A stretch of 64,000 nucleotides of DNA. It comes from Chryseobacterium oleae (lineage in GTDB: Bacteria > Bacteroidota > Bacteroidia > Flavobacteriales > Weeksellaceae). The first letter of the stretch is position 1; each line of letters begins with the position of its first letter. Both the position numbers and the translations under genes were made by a program. The DNA lies in assembly GCF_900115055.1 (NCBI RefSeq), contig NZ_FOVD01000003.1, positions 1 through 64,000 on the forward strand, in the 5' to 3' direction. This document shows, piece after piece, positions 17,382-24,935 of this stretch. Below the pieces are notes generated by a model. The model saw only the letters and a program-made list of their open reading frames with translations, had not been told where the DNA came from and ran no database searches.

Positions 17382-17395
17382 ATGACTGGAGTCAT
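17382..17395. promoter_or_regulatory. Crp/Fnr-type palindrome upstream of the FNR-like regulator
   Basis: ATGAC-TGGA-GTCAT has perfect 5-bp arms and the same TGAC-N4-GTCA core as the site at 16430. It lies about 80-90 bp upstream of the -7 box TATTTTTG (17464-17471), so it could serve autoregulation of the downstream Crp/Fnr gene or belong to the genes on its left. Confidence 0.4.
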
Positions 17396-17463
17396 GTTGT
17401 CGTGATTTCATTGTCAATTTGTTAAAGTTTGCTCATTTTACCTTCTTTTTATAAACTAATATT

Positions 17464-17471
17464 TATTTTTG
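17464..17471 (+). promoter_or_regulatory. -7 box for the FNR-like regulator
   Basis: TATTTTTG fits TAnnTTTG. It implies transcription from about 17477 and a leader of 50-70 bases before the coding start. Confidence 0.4.
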
Positions 17472-17522
17472 GATAAAAATTTAAAGCAACAGCCGTGAAA
17501 TTGATCTGAACAATTCAATCTC

Positions 17523-18143
17523 ATGGTCTTTGTGTCCGATATGCCTATGATAATCGATGAAGAACTTTTATTGTCCTCGGGAGCCGAACTCGTTCGTTAT
17601 GGCGTCAATGATGTTATTTTTAAAGAAGGAGATGCTCCGAAGTATTATTTTCAGATCAAAACCGGAACGGTAAAAATCAATAATTACCATGAAGATGGGC
17701 GGGAAATTATTCACAGCATCCCATTCGATGGGCATTGTCTGGTAGAGAGCTCCCTGTTCATTGATAGGGACTATCCTGTTAACGCAGTGGCAATGACGGT
17801 TTGTGAAATCATAAAGCTGGATAAGGTCAAATTTCTGGCGCTTATCGGAAGCTCGCCTGATCTTTTCTCAAAACTCTACACTTACACAGCAGAAAGGATG
17901 TATTACAGACATGTAATGCTGAATAATATCTCTGCACCCGATCCGGGAACCAAAGTAAAACGCGTGATGGAGTGTCTGAAATCTTACAATCAGTACACCA
18001 GCAAATATTCCTACCAGTTTCCGTTTACAAGGCAGCAACTGGCTTCTCTTACGGGTCTATGCGTAGAAACAGTGATACGTGTTGTGAAAAAAATGGAGAA
18101 AGAAGAAATGGTGCGGATAGAGAACGGTAAAATATTCTACTGA
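17523..18143 (+). CDS. Crp/Fnr-family regulator
   Basis: A 206-residue regulator with a cyclic-nucleotide-binding-like barrel (residues about 25-125) and a well-formed winged helix (FTRQQLASLTGLCVETVIRV). It is a clear paralogue of the protein at 59241, sharing the TRQQLASLTG-x2-VETVIR recognition region almost exactly, so both may read the same operator. No N-terminal cysteine cluster is present, so it is not an oxygen-sensing iron-sulfur FNR. The start is ambiguous: alignment with the paralogue favours the ATG at 17547 (MIIDEELLL). It ends one base before the convergent AraC-type gene. The palindrome at 17382 may be its own site. Confidence 0.88.
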   Translation: MVFVSDMPMIIDEELLLSSGAELVRYGVNDVIFKEGDAPKYYFQIKTGTVKINNYHEDGREIIHSIPFDGHCLVESSLFIDRDYPVNAVAMTVCEIIKLDKVKFLALIGSSPDLFSKLYTYTAERMYYRHVMLNNISAPDPGTKVKRVMECLKSYNQYTSKYSYQFPFTRQQLASLTGLCVETVIRVVKKMEKEEMVRIENGKIFY

Positions 18144-19127
18144 TCAGAATTTTTTCAGCTGGCTCGGAATTATTCCGAATTTTTTCTTGAAAGCCGTCGA
18201 AAAATGGCGTGGATTTTTGTATCCTATTGCATCTGAAACTTCACTGATGGTCATTTCTTTTTCGAGGATCATTTTCCTGGCTTCGTCCATTTTAAGGTCG
18301 CTCCAGAATCCGAAAACGGTGGTTCCGAAAAGTTCTTTGAATCCTTTTTTTAGGGCAAATTCATTTGTACCGGCATAATGGGCAAGCTCAATCAGTGAAT
18401 GATCCGAATCATGGTTTTTCATAATGAAATCCTTCACCGCATGAATCTTGTCGATTTCCGTCCTTTTTAAAGAAGTTTTTATCAATGACTGATCGGACAT
18501 CTGTTCAAACTGAAGCAGTAGCAGTTCAATGGTTTTAGCTTCAATAAACATCCTTTTGAATAGTCCTTTTCGCTCACAGTTGATGATTTCATTGATCAAC
18601 TCATACATCCGGGCATTGATTCTGTTATGTTCCGGGTTCAGTTGGCAACCATTCCCTTTTTCCATCCGGTTTCTGAAAGTTTCAAATAACGAGGATTCAT
18701 CAGGCAGAAATTTTTTAAAGAAACCAGGAGAAAGATTGATCTCAAAAAGTTCAAAATTCCGGCTCTCCCATTCCATCGTTCCTTCCATTCCTGATGCGTA
18801 GATGATATTGTTCTGACCGTCGGAAAAGTCTATATTCTCAACAAAATTTCCGGAAACGGCACTGCTTTTTCCTTTCATGGCAAAATGCATTTCCACCGTT
18901 TCGTGATCGGTCTCAAAATTCAGCAGGGTTTTGTCTGCAAGATTGGCAAGCCCATATCCGATGTGGATGTCTCCAAAGTAAATCTCGTTATAGCTTCCTC
19001 TTCCGTAAGGCAGATCCAAATGGGTCTCACATTCTATGATGTCCTGATATGGTAATGAGCCGGTGAGCGGATGGTCTCTCTCCATCAGCGGGTTTTCAAT
19101 ATCGTCTCCATACAGTTTAAGCGCCAT
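18144..19127 (-). CDS. AraC-family regulator (PchR-like)
   Basis: A 327-residue regulator with an unrecognised N-terminal sensor region and a C-terminal double helix-turn-helix (HSLIELAHYAGTNEFALKKG first, then TISEVSDAIGYKNPRHFSTA second, and the conserved FGIIPSQLKKF end). Overall length and the N-terminal layout resemble PchR-type AraC proteins, which respond to ferric siderophores, but that link is an inference. It is divergent from a VOC-MATE gene pair. Direct repeats of CTCCTTT spaced 21 bp lie in the shared intergenic region, the arrangement expected for an AraC site controlling that pair. Confidence 0.85.
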   Translation of the reverse strand: MALKLYGDDIENPLMERDHPLTGSLPYQDIIECETHLDLPYGRGSYNEIYFGDIHIGYGLANLADKTLLNFETDHETVEMHFAMKGKSSAVSGNFVENIDFSDGQNNIIYASGMEGTMEWESRNFELFEINLSPGFFKKFLPDESSLFETFRNRMEKGNGCQLNPEHNRINARMYELINEIINCERKGLFKRMFIEAKTIELLLLQFEQMSDQSLIKTSLKRTEIDKIHAVKDFIMKNHDSDHSLIELAHYAGTNEFALKKGFKELFGTTVFGFWSDLKMDEARKMILEKEMTISEVSDAIGYKNPRHFSTAFKKKFGIIPSQLKKF

Positions 19128-19143
19128 TTGTATTAATGTATTT

Positions 19144-19171
19144 CTCCTTTTGACGGAGTTTTTACTCCTTT
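19144..19171. promoter_or_regulatory. Direct repeats, candidate AraC-type operator
   Basis: CTCCTTT occurs at 19144-19150 and again at 19165-19171, exactly 21 bp apart (two helical turns). A GGAGT-TTTT-ACTCC inverted repeat (19155-19168) overlaps the second copy. The site lies 31 bp upstream of the -7 box at 19202, a good position for an activator encoded by the divergent AraC gene. Confidence 0.45.
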
Positions 19172-19201
19172 ATACAGACCCTGAAAGGGGAACCCGGCAT
19201 C

Positions 19202-19209
19202 TATATTTG
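19202..19209 (+). promoter_or_regulatory. -7 box of the VOC-MATE operon
   Basis: TATATTTG matches TAnnTTTG, about 48 bp before the ATG at 19257. A -33 TTTG is missing, in keeping with an activator-dependent promoter. Confidence 0.5.
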
Positions 19210-19256
19210 TACAAAGTTAATGATTATTTAGAATCATTCTTAATTATAAGCTATAA

Positions 19257-19907
19257 ATGATGCAGATAAGCCATGTTTTATTCCGTACAGATGATCTAAA
19301 CCGTGCCGTTCAACAACTGACAGATGCCGGATTCAGTGTTGAATACGGAGCCCATCCTTCCAAAGCGTACAATGCTTTTATCTGGTTTGAAGAGGGTGTT
19401 TTTATTGAAATTTTTAAAATCCGAACTATTCCTTTGCTATTCAGATGGTTGATAAGAATATTTGGGTATTCGCCAGTTGTGGACCGGATGAAGGTTTGGA
19501 AGGAAAGTTCAGGCTGGTGCGACTGGTCATTGGAAACCCGGAAGAAAGATCTCAAATATTATCAGCTTCTTCTTGAATATTTGGATATTGGATGCAAAGT
19601 TTTCAAAAGCACCCGAAAGGATCTGCATGGAAGAAAACTCTCATGGCGGCTTGCCTTTCCTGAGGACACCCACTTTCCTTTTTTAATGTCTGCCTATTCC
19701 GTAAATCCCAGACCTGAAAAAATTACACACTCAAACGGAATCAAAAGTATAAGAATGATAAAGGTTGGAAAAGAAAGTCTGGATACTGTTCTTCTTGATG
19801 CGCTTCTCGAAGATAAAGAAGCATTGAAGCTCATGGAGGGTTGTCAAGGACTTCAGACGGTGGAATTCCTTCATTCAAATATAAAAATAGAAGACATACT
19901 TATATAA
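19257..19907 (+). CDS. VOC/glyoxalase-like domain protein
   Basis: A 216-residue protein whose N-terminus (QISHVLFRTDDLNRAVQQLT, then DAGFSVEYG) is the typical first beta-alpha unit of a vicinal-oxygen-chelate fold, close to the Glyoxalase_3 type. H6 and E59 in VFIEIF are possible metal ligands. The family includes lyases, dioxygenases and resistance proteins that bind drugs; the substrate here is unknown. The stop overlaps the MATE start (TAATG at 19905-19909), so the two are translationally coupled, and a joint role in tolerance to a small toxic compound is reasonable. It is controlled by the promoter region shared with the AraC regulator. Confidence 0.7.
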   Translation: MMQISHVLFRTDDLNRAVQQLTDAGFSVEYGAHPSKAYNAFIWFEEGVFIEIFKIRTIPLLFRWLIRIFGYSPVVDRMKVWKESSGWCDWSLETRKKDLKYYQLLLEYLDIGCKVFKSTRKDLHGRKLSWRLAFPEDTHFPFLMSAYSVNPRPEKITHSNGIKSIRMIKVGKESLDTVLLDALLEDKEALKLMEGCQGLQTVEFLHSNIKIEDILI

Positions 19908-21253
19908 TGGAAAAGCAGAAACAACTTATTTTAAACGGGAATATGTATCGGGTCATGTGGCAGCTTTCATGGCCCGCCGTGATTGCGATGGTACTTTATG
20001 GAATGAATAATTTTCTGGACGGAATCTTTGTCGGCCACCTGATCAGTACAACAGCTCTTGCGGCAGTAGGTATAGCTTATCCTTTGGCCCAGTTTGCCCA
20101 GGGATTCGGGACACTGATCGGAACAGGAATTGGTTCTGCAGTAAGCATCTGGATTGGAGCTGACGACAAGGAAAAGCTTAACAACTCTTTAGGAACAGCG
20201 AATTATCTTACTTTAATTTTCTCTGTCCTGATCACCATTCCATGCTTTATTTTTGGAAAAGAACTGGTATATATGATGGGCGGAAGAGGTGAAATTCTGT
20301 CATTGGGAACCGAATACTTCCGTGCAACGATTCTCGGAAGCTTTTTCTGGATTCACGGGCTGGCCCTGAATATGATGATCCGTGCAGAAGGCCGTATGAA
20401 AACCGCAGCATGGATGATTGCTGTCGGGCTGGTGGTAGATGTTGCTTTAAAGCCTGTTTTCATCCATACTTTCGGCTGGGGTGTTGCAGGGGCAGCCTGG
20501 GCAACGAATGTTTCAATGATCATTTATACCGTTCTCGGAGTCTGGTATTATTCATCGGGAAAAGCGTCTTTTAAAACCAGGTTCTGGTCCCTGAAAAAAG
20601 ATAAAGCCATTATTAAAGAAGCACTTTCGCTGGGAATGCCCGGATTTATTATGATGATTATGATCGTTATACAGAATATTGTCGTTTTCAATGTGCTGGC
20701 GAGGTATGGCAAAGATTCGGACATTACATTTTTCACTGCGGTAAGCCGTTTCTATATCCTCCTGAATACGCCGCTTTGGGGTCTCATGCGGGCATTTCAA
20801 CCGGTATCGGGCATGAACTACGGAGCCGGAAAATATGAAAGAAGCATCAGCGCTTACCGGATCTTCTCTTTAGTTGGGTTGATGATTTTATTGCCTTTCT
20901 GGCTGTTTGTCATGTTCTATCCGTCTGGGGTATTATCGGTAATGATTCCGGATATGGTTTTCAGCAATAGCCAGCTGACTGATTTCAGAATTTACATGAG
21001 TATTCTGCCTGCGCTGCCATTTGTTTTTATGGCAATGGTCTGGTTTCCGTCTGTAGACCATGCGAAACCAGCTACAGTGATTAGTATTCTGAGGCAGGCT
21101 GTTTTTTATATCCCTGCCCTCCTTATTGTGCCCGTAATATTTGGAATTAGTGGCATCTATACTGCGAGTGCAGTCATTGACTGGATTATTTTTGGATTGA
21201 TGATCTATGCAGTAGCAAAAAATTGTAAAAAAATGAAAGAAAAAGCCAATTAA
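19907..21253 (+). CDS. MATE-family efflux transporter
   Basis: A 448-residue, 12-TM multidrug/toxin exporter of the DinF/NorM-like type (MWQLSWPAVIAMVLYGMNNF near the start, and a repeat of the fold in the second half). The chosen ATG at 19907 overlaps the VOC stop codon. A frame extension upstream exists but would overlap the VOC gene by 67 bases and lacks hydrophobic character. It pumps cationic or neutral compounds out in exchange for Na+ or H+. It is cotranscribed with the VOC gene under the likely control of the divergent AraC regulator. Confidence 0.9.
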   Translation: MEKQKQLILNGNMYRVMWQLSWPAVIAMVLYGMNNFLDGIFVGHLISTTALAAVGIAYPLAQFAQGFGTLIGTGIGSAVSIWIGADDKEKLNNSLGTANYLTLIFSVLITIPCFIFGKELVYMMGGRGEILSLGTEYFRATILGSFFWIHGLALNMMIRAEGRMKTAAWMIAVGLVVDVALKPVFIHTFGWGVAGAAWATNVSMIIYTVLGVWYYSSGKASFKTRFWSLKKDKAIIKEALSLGMPGFIMMIMIVIQNIVVFNVLARYGKDSDITFFTAVSRFYILLNTPLWGLMRAFQPVSGMNYGAGKYERSISAYRIFSLVGLMILLPFWLFVMFYPSGVLSVMIPDMVFSNSQLTDFRIYMSILPALPFVFMAMVWFPSVDHAKPATVISILRQAVFYIPALLIVPVIFGISGIYTASAVIDWIIFGLMIYAVAKNCKKMKEKAN

Positions 21254-21313
21254 GATCAAAGCCTATTTTCAAGTAGAATTAATAATTTTTGAATATTTAT
21301 ACCTTTATGATGT

Positions 21314-21343
21314 TTTGCATAATGTAAATTTTACTTATATTTG
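21314..21343 (+). promoter_or_regulatory. Strong Bacteroidota promoter without a following gene
   Basis: TTTG (21314-21317), an 18-bp spacer, and TATATTTG (21336-21343) together form one of the best promoters in the window. No open frame follows before a hairpin terminator at 21383-21410. Confidence 0.6.
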
Positions 21344-21349
21344 TGCTTC

Positions 21350-21410
21350 GAAATAATTTTTTTTCATCATTTGTGTTTTTTTAAGGTCTCCTCATCTAGG
21401 GGACCTTTTT
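21350..21410 (+). ncRNA. Candidate small RNA or leader transcript
   Basis: The promoter at 21314-21343 should start a transcript near 21350. A terminator-like hairpin follows: AAGGTCTCC (21383-21391) pairs with GGGGACCTT (21399-21407) with one G-U pair and a 7-base loop, then TTTTT. This predicts a transcript of about 60 bases rich in U. It could be an independent small RNA or an attenuated leader of the lectin gene, whose ATG is 169 bases further on. No peptide of note is encoded. It occupies most of the gene-free stretch 21254-21578. Confidence 0.45.
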
Positions 21411-21578
21411 CATTATATGCATACGTAATTGTTTATTTCATGTGTATATGAAAACATGTAATGAAAAATTCATCGTGTAAGTGTAAATACGTAATGATGA
21501 ATTTGGTACTTTATACGCTGATATATATCCCTTTAAAGTGACAACTTTGTAATGTTAAACAACTTAAAACATTACACC

Positions 21579-21923
21579 ATGTCAAAATTCAAAATCAACA
21601 TCGTTGCAGGTCCGCTTTGGAGCAACGACGAAGCACAAAAAATCGGAGGTCGTATTGCAGCGGCCCATTTAGGAAAATTCACTGGACAATGGAGCACCAT
21701 TGTTGAAGGTCAGATGAGCGTTATCGAAGTGGAATACGATACAGAACCATCCGGAAGTACAGAATATAAGTTGAATGTCCTTGCCGGGCCTATCTGGAGC
21801 ACTGAAGATGCGAAGGAAGTATGTCCTGCAATATGCGCTTCTTATGGAGGCACATGGACAGGAGCCTGGTCAACGGTTGTTGAAGGTAAAATGAGTGTTT
21901 GCGAATGCTTATTTAAGTTCTAG
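21579..21923 (+). CDS. MVL-type mannan-binding lectin with two tandem repeats
   Basis: A 114-residue protein made of two copies of a roughly 50-residue repeat: residues 5-53 (AGPLWSNDEAQKIG, FTGQWSTIVEGQMSVIE) and 64-112 (AGPIWSTEDAKEVC, WTGAWSTVVEGKMSVCE). This is the size and repeat signature of the Microcystis viridis lectin MVL, which binds Man-beta-GlcNAc cores of N-glycans and chitooligosaccharides. The second repeat carries four cysteines (C82, C86, C108, C110) that I do not recall in MVL and that the first repeat lacks. There is no signal peptide, so it is presumably cytoplasmic or released by another route. The ATG at 21579 is chosen because MSKFKIN matches the family start; an upstream ATG at 21552 adds nine residues. 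It is a single gene with its own terminator. Confidence 0.85.
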   Translation: MSKFKINIVAGPLWSNDEAQKIGGRIAAAHLGKFTGQWSTIVEGQMSVIEVEYDTEPSGSTEYKLNVLAGPIWSTEDAKEVCPAICASYGGTWTGAWSTVVEGKMSVCECLFKF

Positions 21924-21947
21924 AAATTATTTAAATTCGTCATAAAG

Positions 21948-21982
21948 ATAATCTCCGGGGCAGCCTGGAGATTATTTTATTT
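21948..21982. terminator. Terminator after the lectin gene
   Basis: Perfect 9-bp stem ATAATCTCC (21948-21956) and GGAGATTAT (21967-21975) with a 10-base loop, followed by TTTATTTT on the plus strand. It can also serve the convergent AraC gene. Confidence 0.85.
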
Positions 21983-21986
21983 TAAA

Positions 21987-22769
21987 TTATTGAGTGGTTT
22001 TAATAAAATCAGTCGGCCTCGACTGCATCACAGACCGGAAACTTCTGGTAAAAGCCTGTACACTCTTATACCCTACCTGATACGCTGTTTCTGATATGGT
22101 AAGATCTCCGGAACTCAGGAGTTCAAGGCTTTTAATGATCCTCAATATCTGCTGGTATTTGCTTAAGGTCATTCCTGTTTCTTTCTTAAAAATCCGCTCC
22201 AAAGTACGTAAGGAGAGAAGAGAAATTTCACTCAGATCTTCTATCCTGATATCTTCCTGATAATGGTTGTGCAGATATCCAATGGGTTCAGACAGGCGCT
22301 TGTCCTCAGGAAGACGGATGTGGAGTTTAAGAGAATGTTCCACAAAACGGGGAAGCTCATTGAAAAGTGCTTTTAAAAACAGCATTTCATCGGGGTCTTT
22401 TGACATTATTTTAGACCATCTTTCAGCGTATTTTATCATTTCCTTTAAGACCGGAGGTACAGAAAACACATGGATTTCCTGGTGAAAAGATATATCCGGA
22501 TCTACATCAGCAAACATAATCATCAGCTTAATTTTCTCAGAATGCGTATTGGTTTTATGAACAGAACCGGGAGGAATCCAGGCTGCATGGTTTTGCGGAA
22601 GCAGATAGATCTTCCCATCTACGGTAATGTACTGAAACCCGCTTTCCACATACACCAGCTGGCCTTTTTCGTGGGAATGAAGGATATCATCATGGGTCCA
22701 GTTGTCTTCAAACCATACAAAATAAGGTTTTTCCAGTTCATCAATCGCAATAGTATCGTGAGGATTCAT
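21987..22769 (-). CDS. AraC-family regulator with cupin sensor (NimR-like)
   Basis: A 260-residue regulator. Residues about 10-90 form a cupin barrel (HSHEKGQLVYVESGFQYITV, then WIPPGSVHKT), and the C-terminus holds two helix-turn-helix units (RIEDLSEISLLSLRTLERIF, then TISETAYQVGYKSVQAFTRS) ending in a typical SRPTDFIK. The layout and its position divergent from a CynX/NimT-like MFS gene match the E. coli NimR/NimT pair, where NimR represses a 2-nitroimidazole exporter. A 10-bp inverted repeat between the two genes carries -7 boxes facing both ways and is a likely operator. The ligand in this organism is unknown. Confidence 0.85.
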   Translation of the reverse strand: MNPHDTIAIDELEKPYFVWFEDNWTHDDILHSHEKGQLVYVESGFQYITVDGKIYLLPQNHAAWIPPGSVHKTNTHSEKIKLMIMFADVDPDISFHQEIHVFSVPPVLKEMIKYAERWSKIMSKDPDEMLFLKALFNELPRFVEHSLKLHIRLPEDKRLSEPIGYLHNHYQEDIRIEDLSEISLLSLRTLERIFKKETGMTLSKYQQILRIIKSLELLSSGDLTISETAYQVGYKSVQAFTRSFRSVMQSRPTDFIKTTQ

Positions 22770-22791
22770 GTCGTTTTAAGTTAAAACTTTG

Positions 22792-22825
22792 GCAAAATTA
22801 AACAAAACAACTGAATTAATTTTGC
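22792..22825. promoter_or_regulatory. Divergent promoters inside a perfect inverted repeat
   Basis: GCAAAATTAA (22792-22801) and TTAATTTTGC (22816-22825) are perfect 10-bp arms separated by 14 bases. Each arm contains a TAATTTTG -7 box, one for the AraC gene (minus strand) and one for the MFS gene (plus strand). A regulator bound here would control both genes. Confidence 0.5.
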
Positions 22826-22840
22826 ATCAAATATATCTGT

Positions 22841-24046
22841 ATGATGAAGAATGAAACAAGAAAGAATGCTTCTTACGTTTTGATGCTGATTAATGTACTG
22901 GTTGTCATACTGGTATCCAGTAATCTGAGGTCTCCAATTATTTCTGTATCTCCGGTACTTTCCGAAATACGAAATACTTTGAAACTGGATAGTTTTCAGG
23001 TTAGTCTTCTTACGTCTATCCCTTTATTTATGTTTGCAACCTGTTCCGTTTTGGTTAGCAGATTTTCGCATAAATTCAGTATTAGCAGGTTTCTGATGTA
23101 CTCTCTGATTATTTTAAGTTTCGGACTGTTTCTGAGAATTACAGGATCTCTTTGGATGCTTTTTGCAGGATCCGTGTTCATAGGACTTGGAATTTGTATC
23201 GGAAATGTGGTTACTCCCGGGTATATTAAAAATAATTTCCCCAAACAGATCGGACTGATGACCGGAATTTTTGCCGTGTCTATGAATCTCACCGCAGCTT
23301 TGGCATCAGGTTTCAGTGTAAGAATCGGTGAATGGACTGGATTCGGATGGCGTGGCTCATTGGGAATCTGGCTGGTGATTGCAGGTTTGGGGCTGTTTGT
23401 TCTGATTCTGGAATTGATATTTAATAAAAAAAATCCGGGTCAGTCCAAAACAGCATTGACAGTTTCTGACTTTAATATGTTTAAATCCGCCCAGGCATGG
23501 AATATCAGTATTTTTATGGGCCTTCAGTCATTGTTTTATTACTGTATGATGGCCTGGCTTCCGTCGTTTCTTACGGATTACAATATGCAGGGCGAAAGCA
23601 CCGGATGGGTTCTATTCGTTATCCAGATTACCATGATTCCTGTTACTTTCTGTGCCCCGATTATTGCGGGAAAAATGAAAGATCAGCGGATTCTGATCAT
23701 ACTTATCTGTACTTTAATGTTCGGAAGTACCATGATGTTCGTCTGGCTGCAGTCTCAATGGATTTATGCGAATGCCATTATTATTGGTCTTTCCAACGGT
23801 TTGTCTTTCAGCTTATCCATTCTTTTCTTTTCAACAAGAACAAAAAACAGCGCCAATGCAGTAAAAATATCCGGAATGGCACAGTCTGTCGGCTATCTTA
23901 TTGCGGCATTCGGGCCTCCGGTCTTTGGAAAGCTGCATGATTGGGATGTATCGTGGAAAAGTTCTTTTTACTTTTTAAGTTGTGCCGTTATCGTGATGTT
24001 TTACTTTGGAATGAAGGCGGCAAGGAATAGATTTGTGGAGGATTAG
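22841..24046 (+). CDS. MFS transporter, CynX/NimT family
   Basis: A 401-residue, 12-TM major facilitator. The N-terminus (NLRSPIISVSPVLSEIRNTL) is the hallmark of the CynX/NimT (cyanate permease-like) group. In E. coli NimT exports 2-nitroimidazole; other members move small anions. The gene is divergent from a NimR-like AraC regulator with only 71 bp between start codons, so regulation by that protein is likely. It is monocistronic; the next gene is convergent. The start is the second codon pair MMKNETRK, where the first or second ATG could be used. Confidence 0.88.
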   Translation: MMKNETRKNASYVLMLINVLVVILVSSNLRSPIISVSPVLSEIRNTLKLDSFQVSLLTSIPLFMFATCSVLVSRFSHKFSISRFLMYSLIILSFGLFLRITGSLWMLFAGSVFIGLGICIGNVVTPGYIKNNFPKQIGLMTGIFAVSMNLTAALASGFSVRIGEWTGFGWRGSLGIWLVIAGLGLFVLILELIFNKKNPGQSKTALTVSDFNMFKSAQAWNISIFMGLQSLFYYCMMAWLPSFLTDYNMQGESTGWVLFVIQITMIPVTFCAPIIAGKMKDQRILIILICTLMFGSTMMFVWLQSQWIYANAIIIGLSNGLSFSLSILFFSTRTKNSANAVKISGMAQSVGYLIAAFGPPVFGKLHDWDVSWKSSFYFLSCAVIVMFYFGMKAARNRFVED

Positions 24047-24050
24047 TGAA

Positions 24051-24082
24051 AGATATCAGATCTCAGACACTAGATATCAGAT
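24051..24082. repeat. Short direct repeat in intergenic DNA
   Basis: AGATATCAGAT occurs at 24051-24061 and 24072-24082, spaced 21 bp, in the gap between two convergent genes. I read it as intergenic low-complexity repeat DNA rather than an operator, because neither neighbouring gene starts here. Confidence 0.4.
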
Positions 24083-24139
24083 TAAGGTGAAGAAGTAAGG
24101 CACATTATTACTCATTGCTGATTACCCATTACTTATAAT

Positions 24140-24886
24140 TTATGTCACACGTTTCTTGTTGCTTGCTTCCACCCATTCGTCTTTCCTGCATTTTGGACAG
24201 TTTCCGGCATTTCCTTCTGTTTTACATTCGGTATGTCCACAGAATGTACAGGAATAATGGCCTTCTTGAGGAATGATCTTCAATGGATTTTCCAATGAGT
24301 CAGGCATGATCGGAAGTCCGTATTTCACAGCTTGATCTTCATGAAAAAATATGCTGATCTCACCGGAACTCTCCACAATAGCTGTTTCGATCTGTCCGAG
24401 TTGTGAAACGCCTTTTAATCTAAGCTCGGCAAAGAATTCATCGCTGCCCAGATTTTCTTTTTTGAAATTATCTATAGCAAATTCTCCATCGCGGATCAGG
24501 CAGGCAGAAGTCCCTTCCACCAGTTTTTCAAACCTTTTACTTTTGGCGATAAAAATAGTAATGATCGTATATAAAAGAATAATAACAATAAAAACCAGGA
24601 TTGAAGAGACAATTCCTACATCTTTGTTAAACATCGGGTCACCAGCTGCAGAGCCTAAACCTATAATAACGACTAACTCAAAAATGGAGAGCTGTTTCAC
24701 GCCTCTTTTGCCCAAAACCCTTAAGCCGATGATAATAGCCAGAAACATAATGGCCGTCCGCAGAATGATCTCTAAAAGAAAAGACCATTCTTCATGTCCC
24801 ATCAGTAATTCTTTCCAGTTGAGTTCTAAGAGAAATAAGGCTAGCATAGATATTAATTTAAAAGGAGTATCCAAAAAATGAGCCAT
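24140..24886 (-). CDS. DUF421 (YetF-type) membrane protein with C-terminal zinc ribbon
   Basis: A 248-residue protein with three N-terminal transmembrane helices (about 38-55, 67-82, 92-114), then the DUF421 cytoplasmic domain (KLVEGTSACLIRDGEFAIDN, ELRLKGVSQLGQIETAIVES). Unusually it ends in a cysteine cluster (C213, C216, C221, C230, C233 in YSCTFCGH and CPKCRKDEW) that looks like a zinc ribbon or rubredoxin-like knuckle. DUF421 proteins have no firm function; some are involved in spore or envelope physiology. An alternative start at 24847 (MLALFLL) removes 13 residues. The hairpin at 24901-24925 separates it from the acetyltransferase gene on the same strand. Confidence 0.85.
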   Translation of the reverse strand: MAHFLDTPFKLISMLALFLLELNWKELLMGHEEWSFLLEIILRTAIMFLAIIIGLRVLGKRGVKQLSIFELVVIIGLGSAAGDPMFNKDVGIVSSILVFIVIILLYTIITIFIAKSKRFEKLVEGTSACLIRDGEFAIDNFKKENLGSDEFFAELRLKGVSQLGQIETAIVESSGEISIFFHEDQAVKYGLPIMPDSLENPLKIIPQEGHYSCTFCGHTECKTEGNAGNCPKCRKDEWVEASNKKRVT

Positions 24887-24900
24887 AGCCTTTTTGGAAA

Positions 24901-24925
24901 GGTGGCTTCGAGTGCCTAAGCCACC
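24901..24925. terminator. Hairpin between acetyltransferase and DUF421 genes
   Basis: GGTGGCTT (24901-24908) and AAGCCACC (24918-24925) form a perfect 8-bp stem with a 9-base loop. On the minus strand only TTTCC follows, so it is a weak terminator or an mRNA-stabilising hairpin after the acetyltransferase gene. Confidence 0.5.
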
Positions 24926-24935
24926 ATTTATTTAT

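Noticed and set aside
24351..24881. 176-codon open frame opposite the DUF421 gene
   Set aside because: It lies entirely antisense to a gene with clear membrane and cysteine motifs; its composition follows from the opposite strand.
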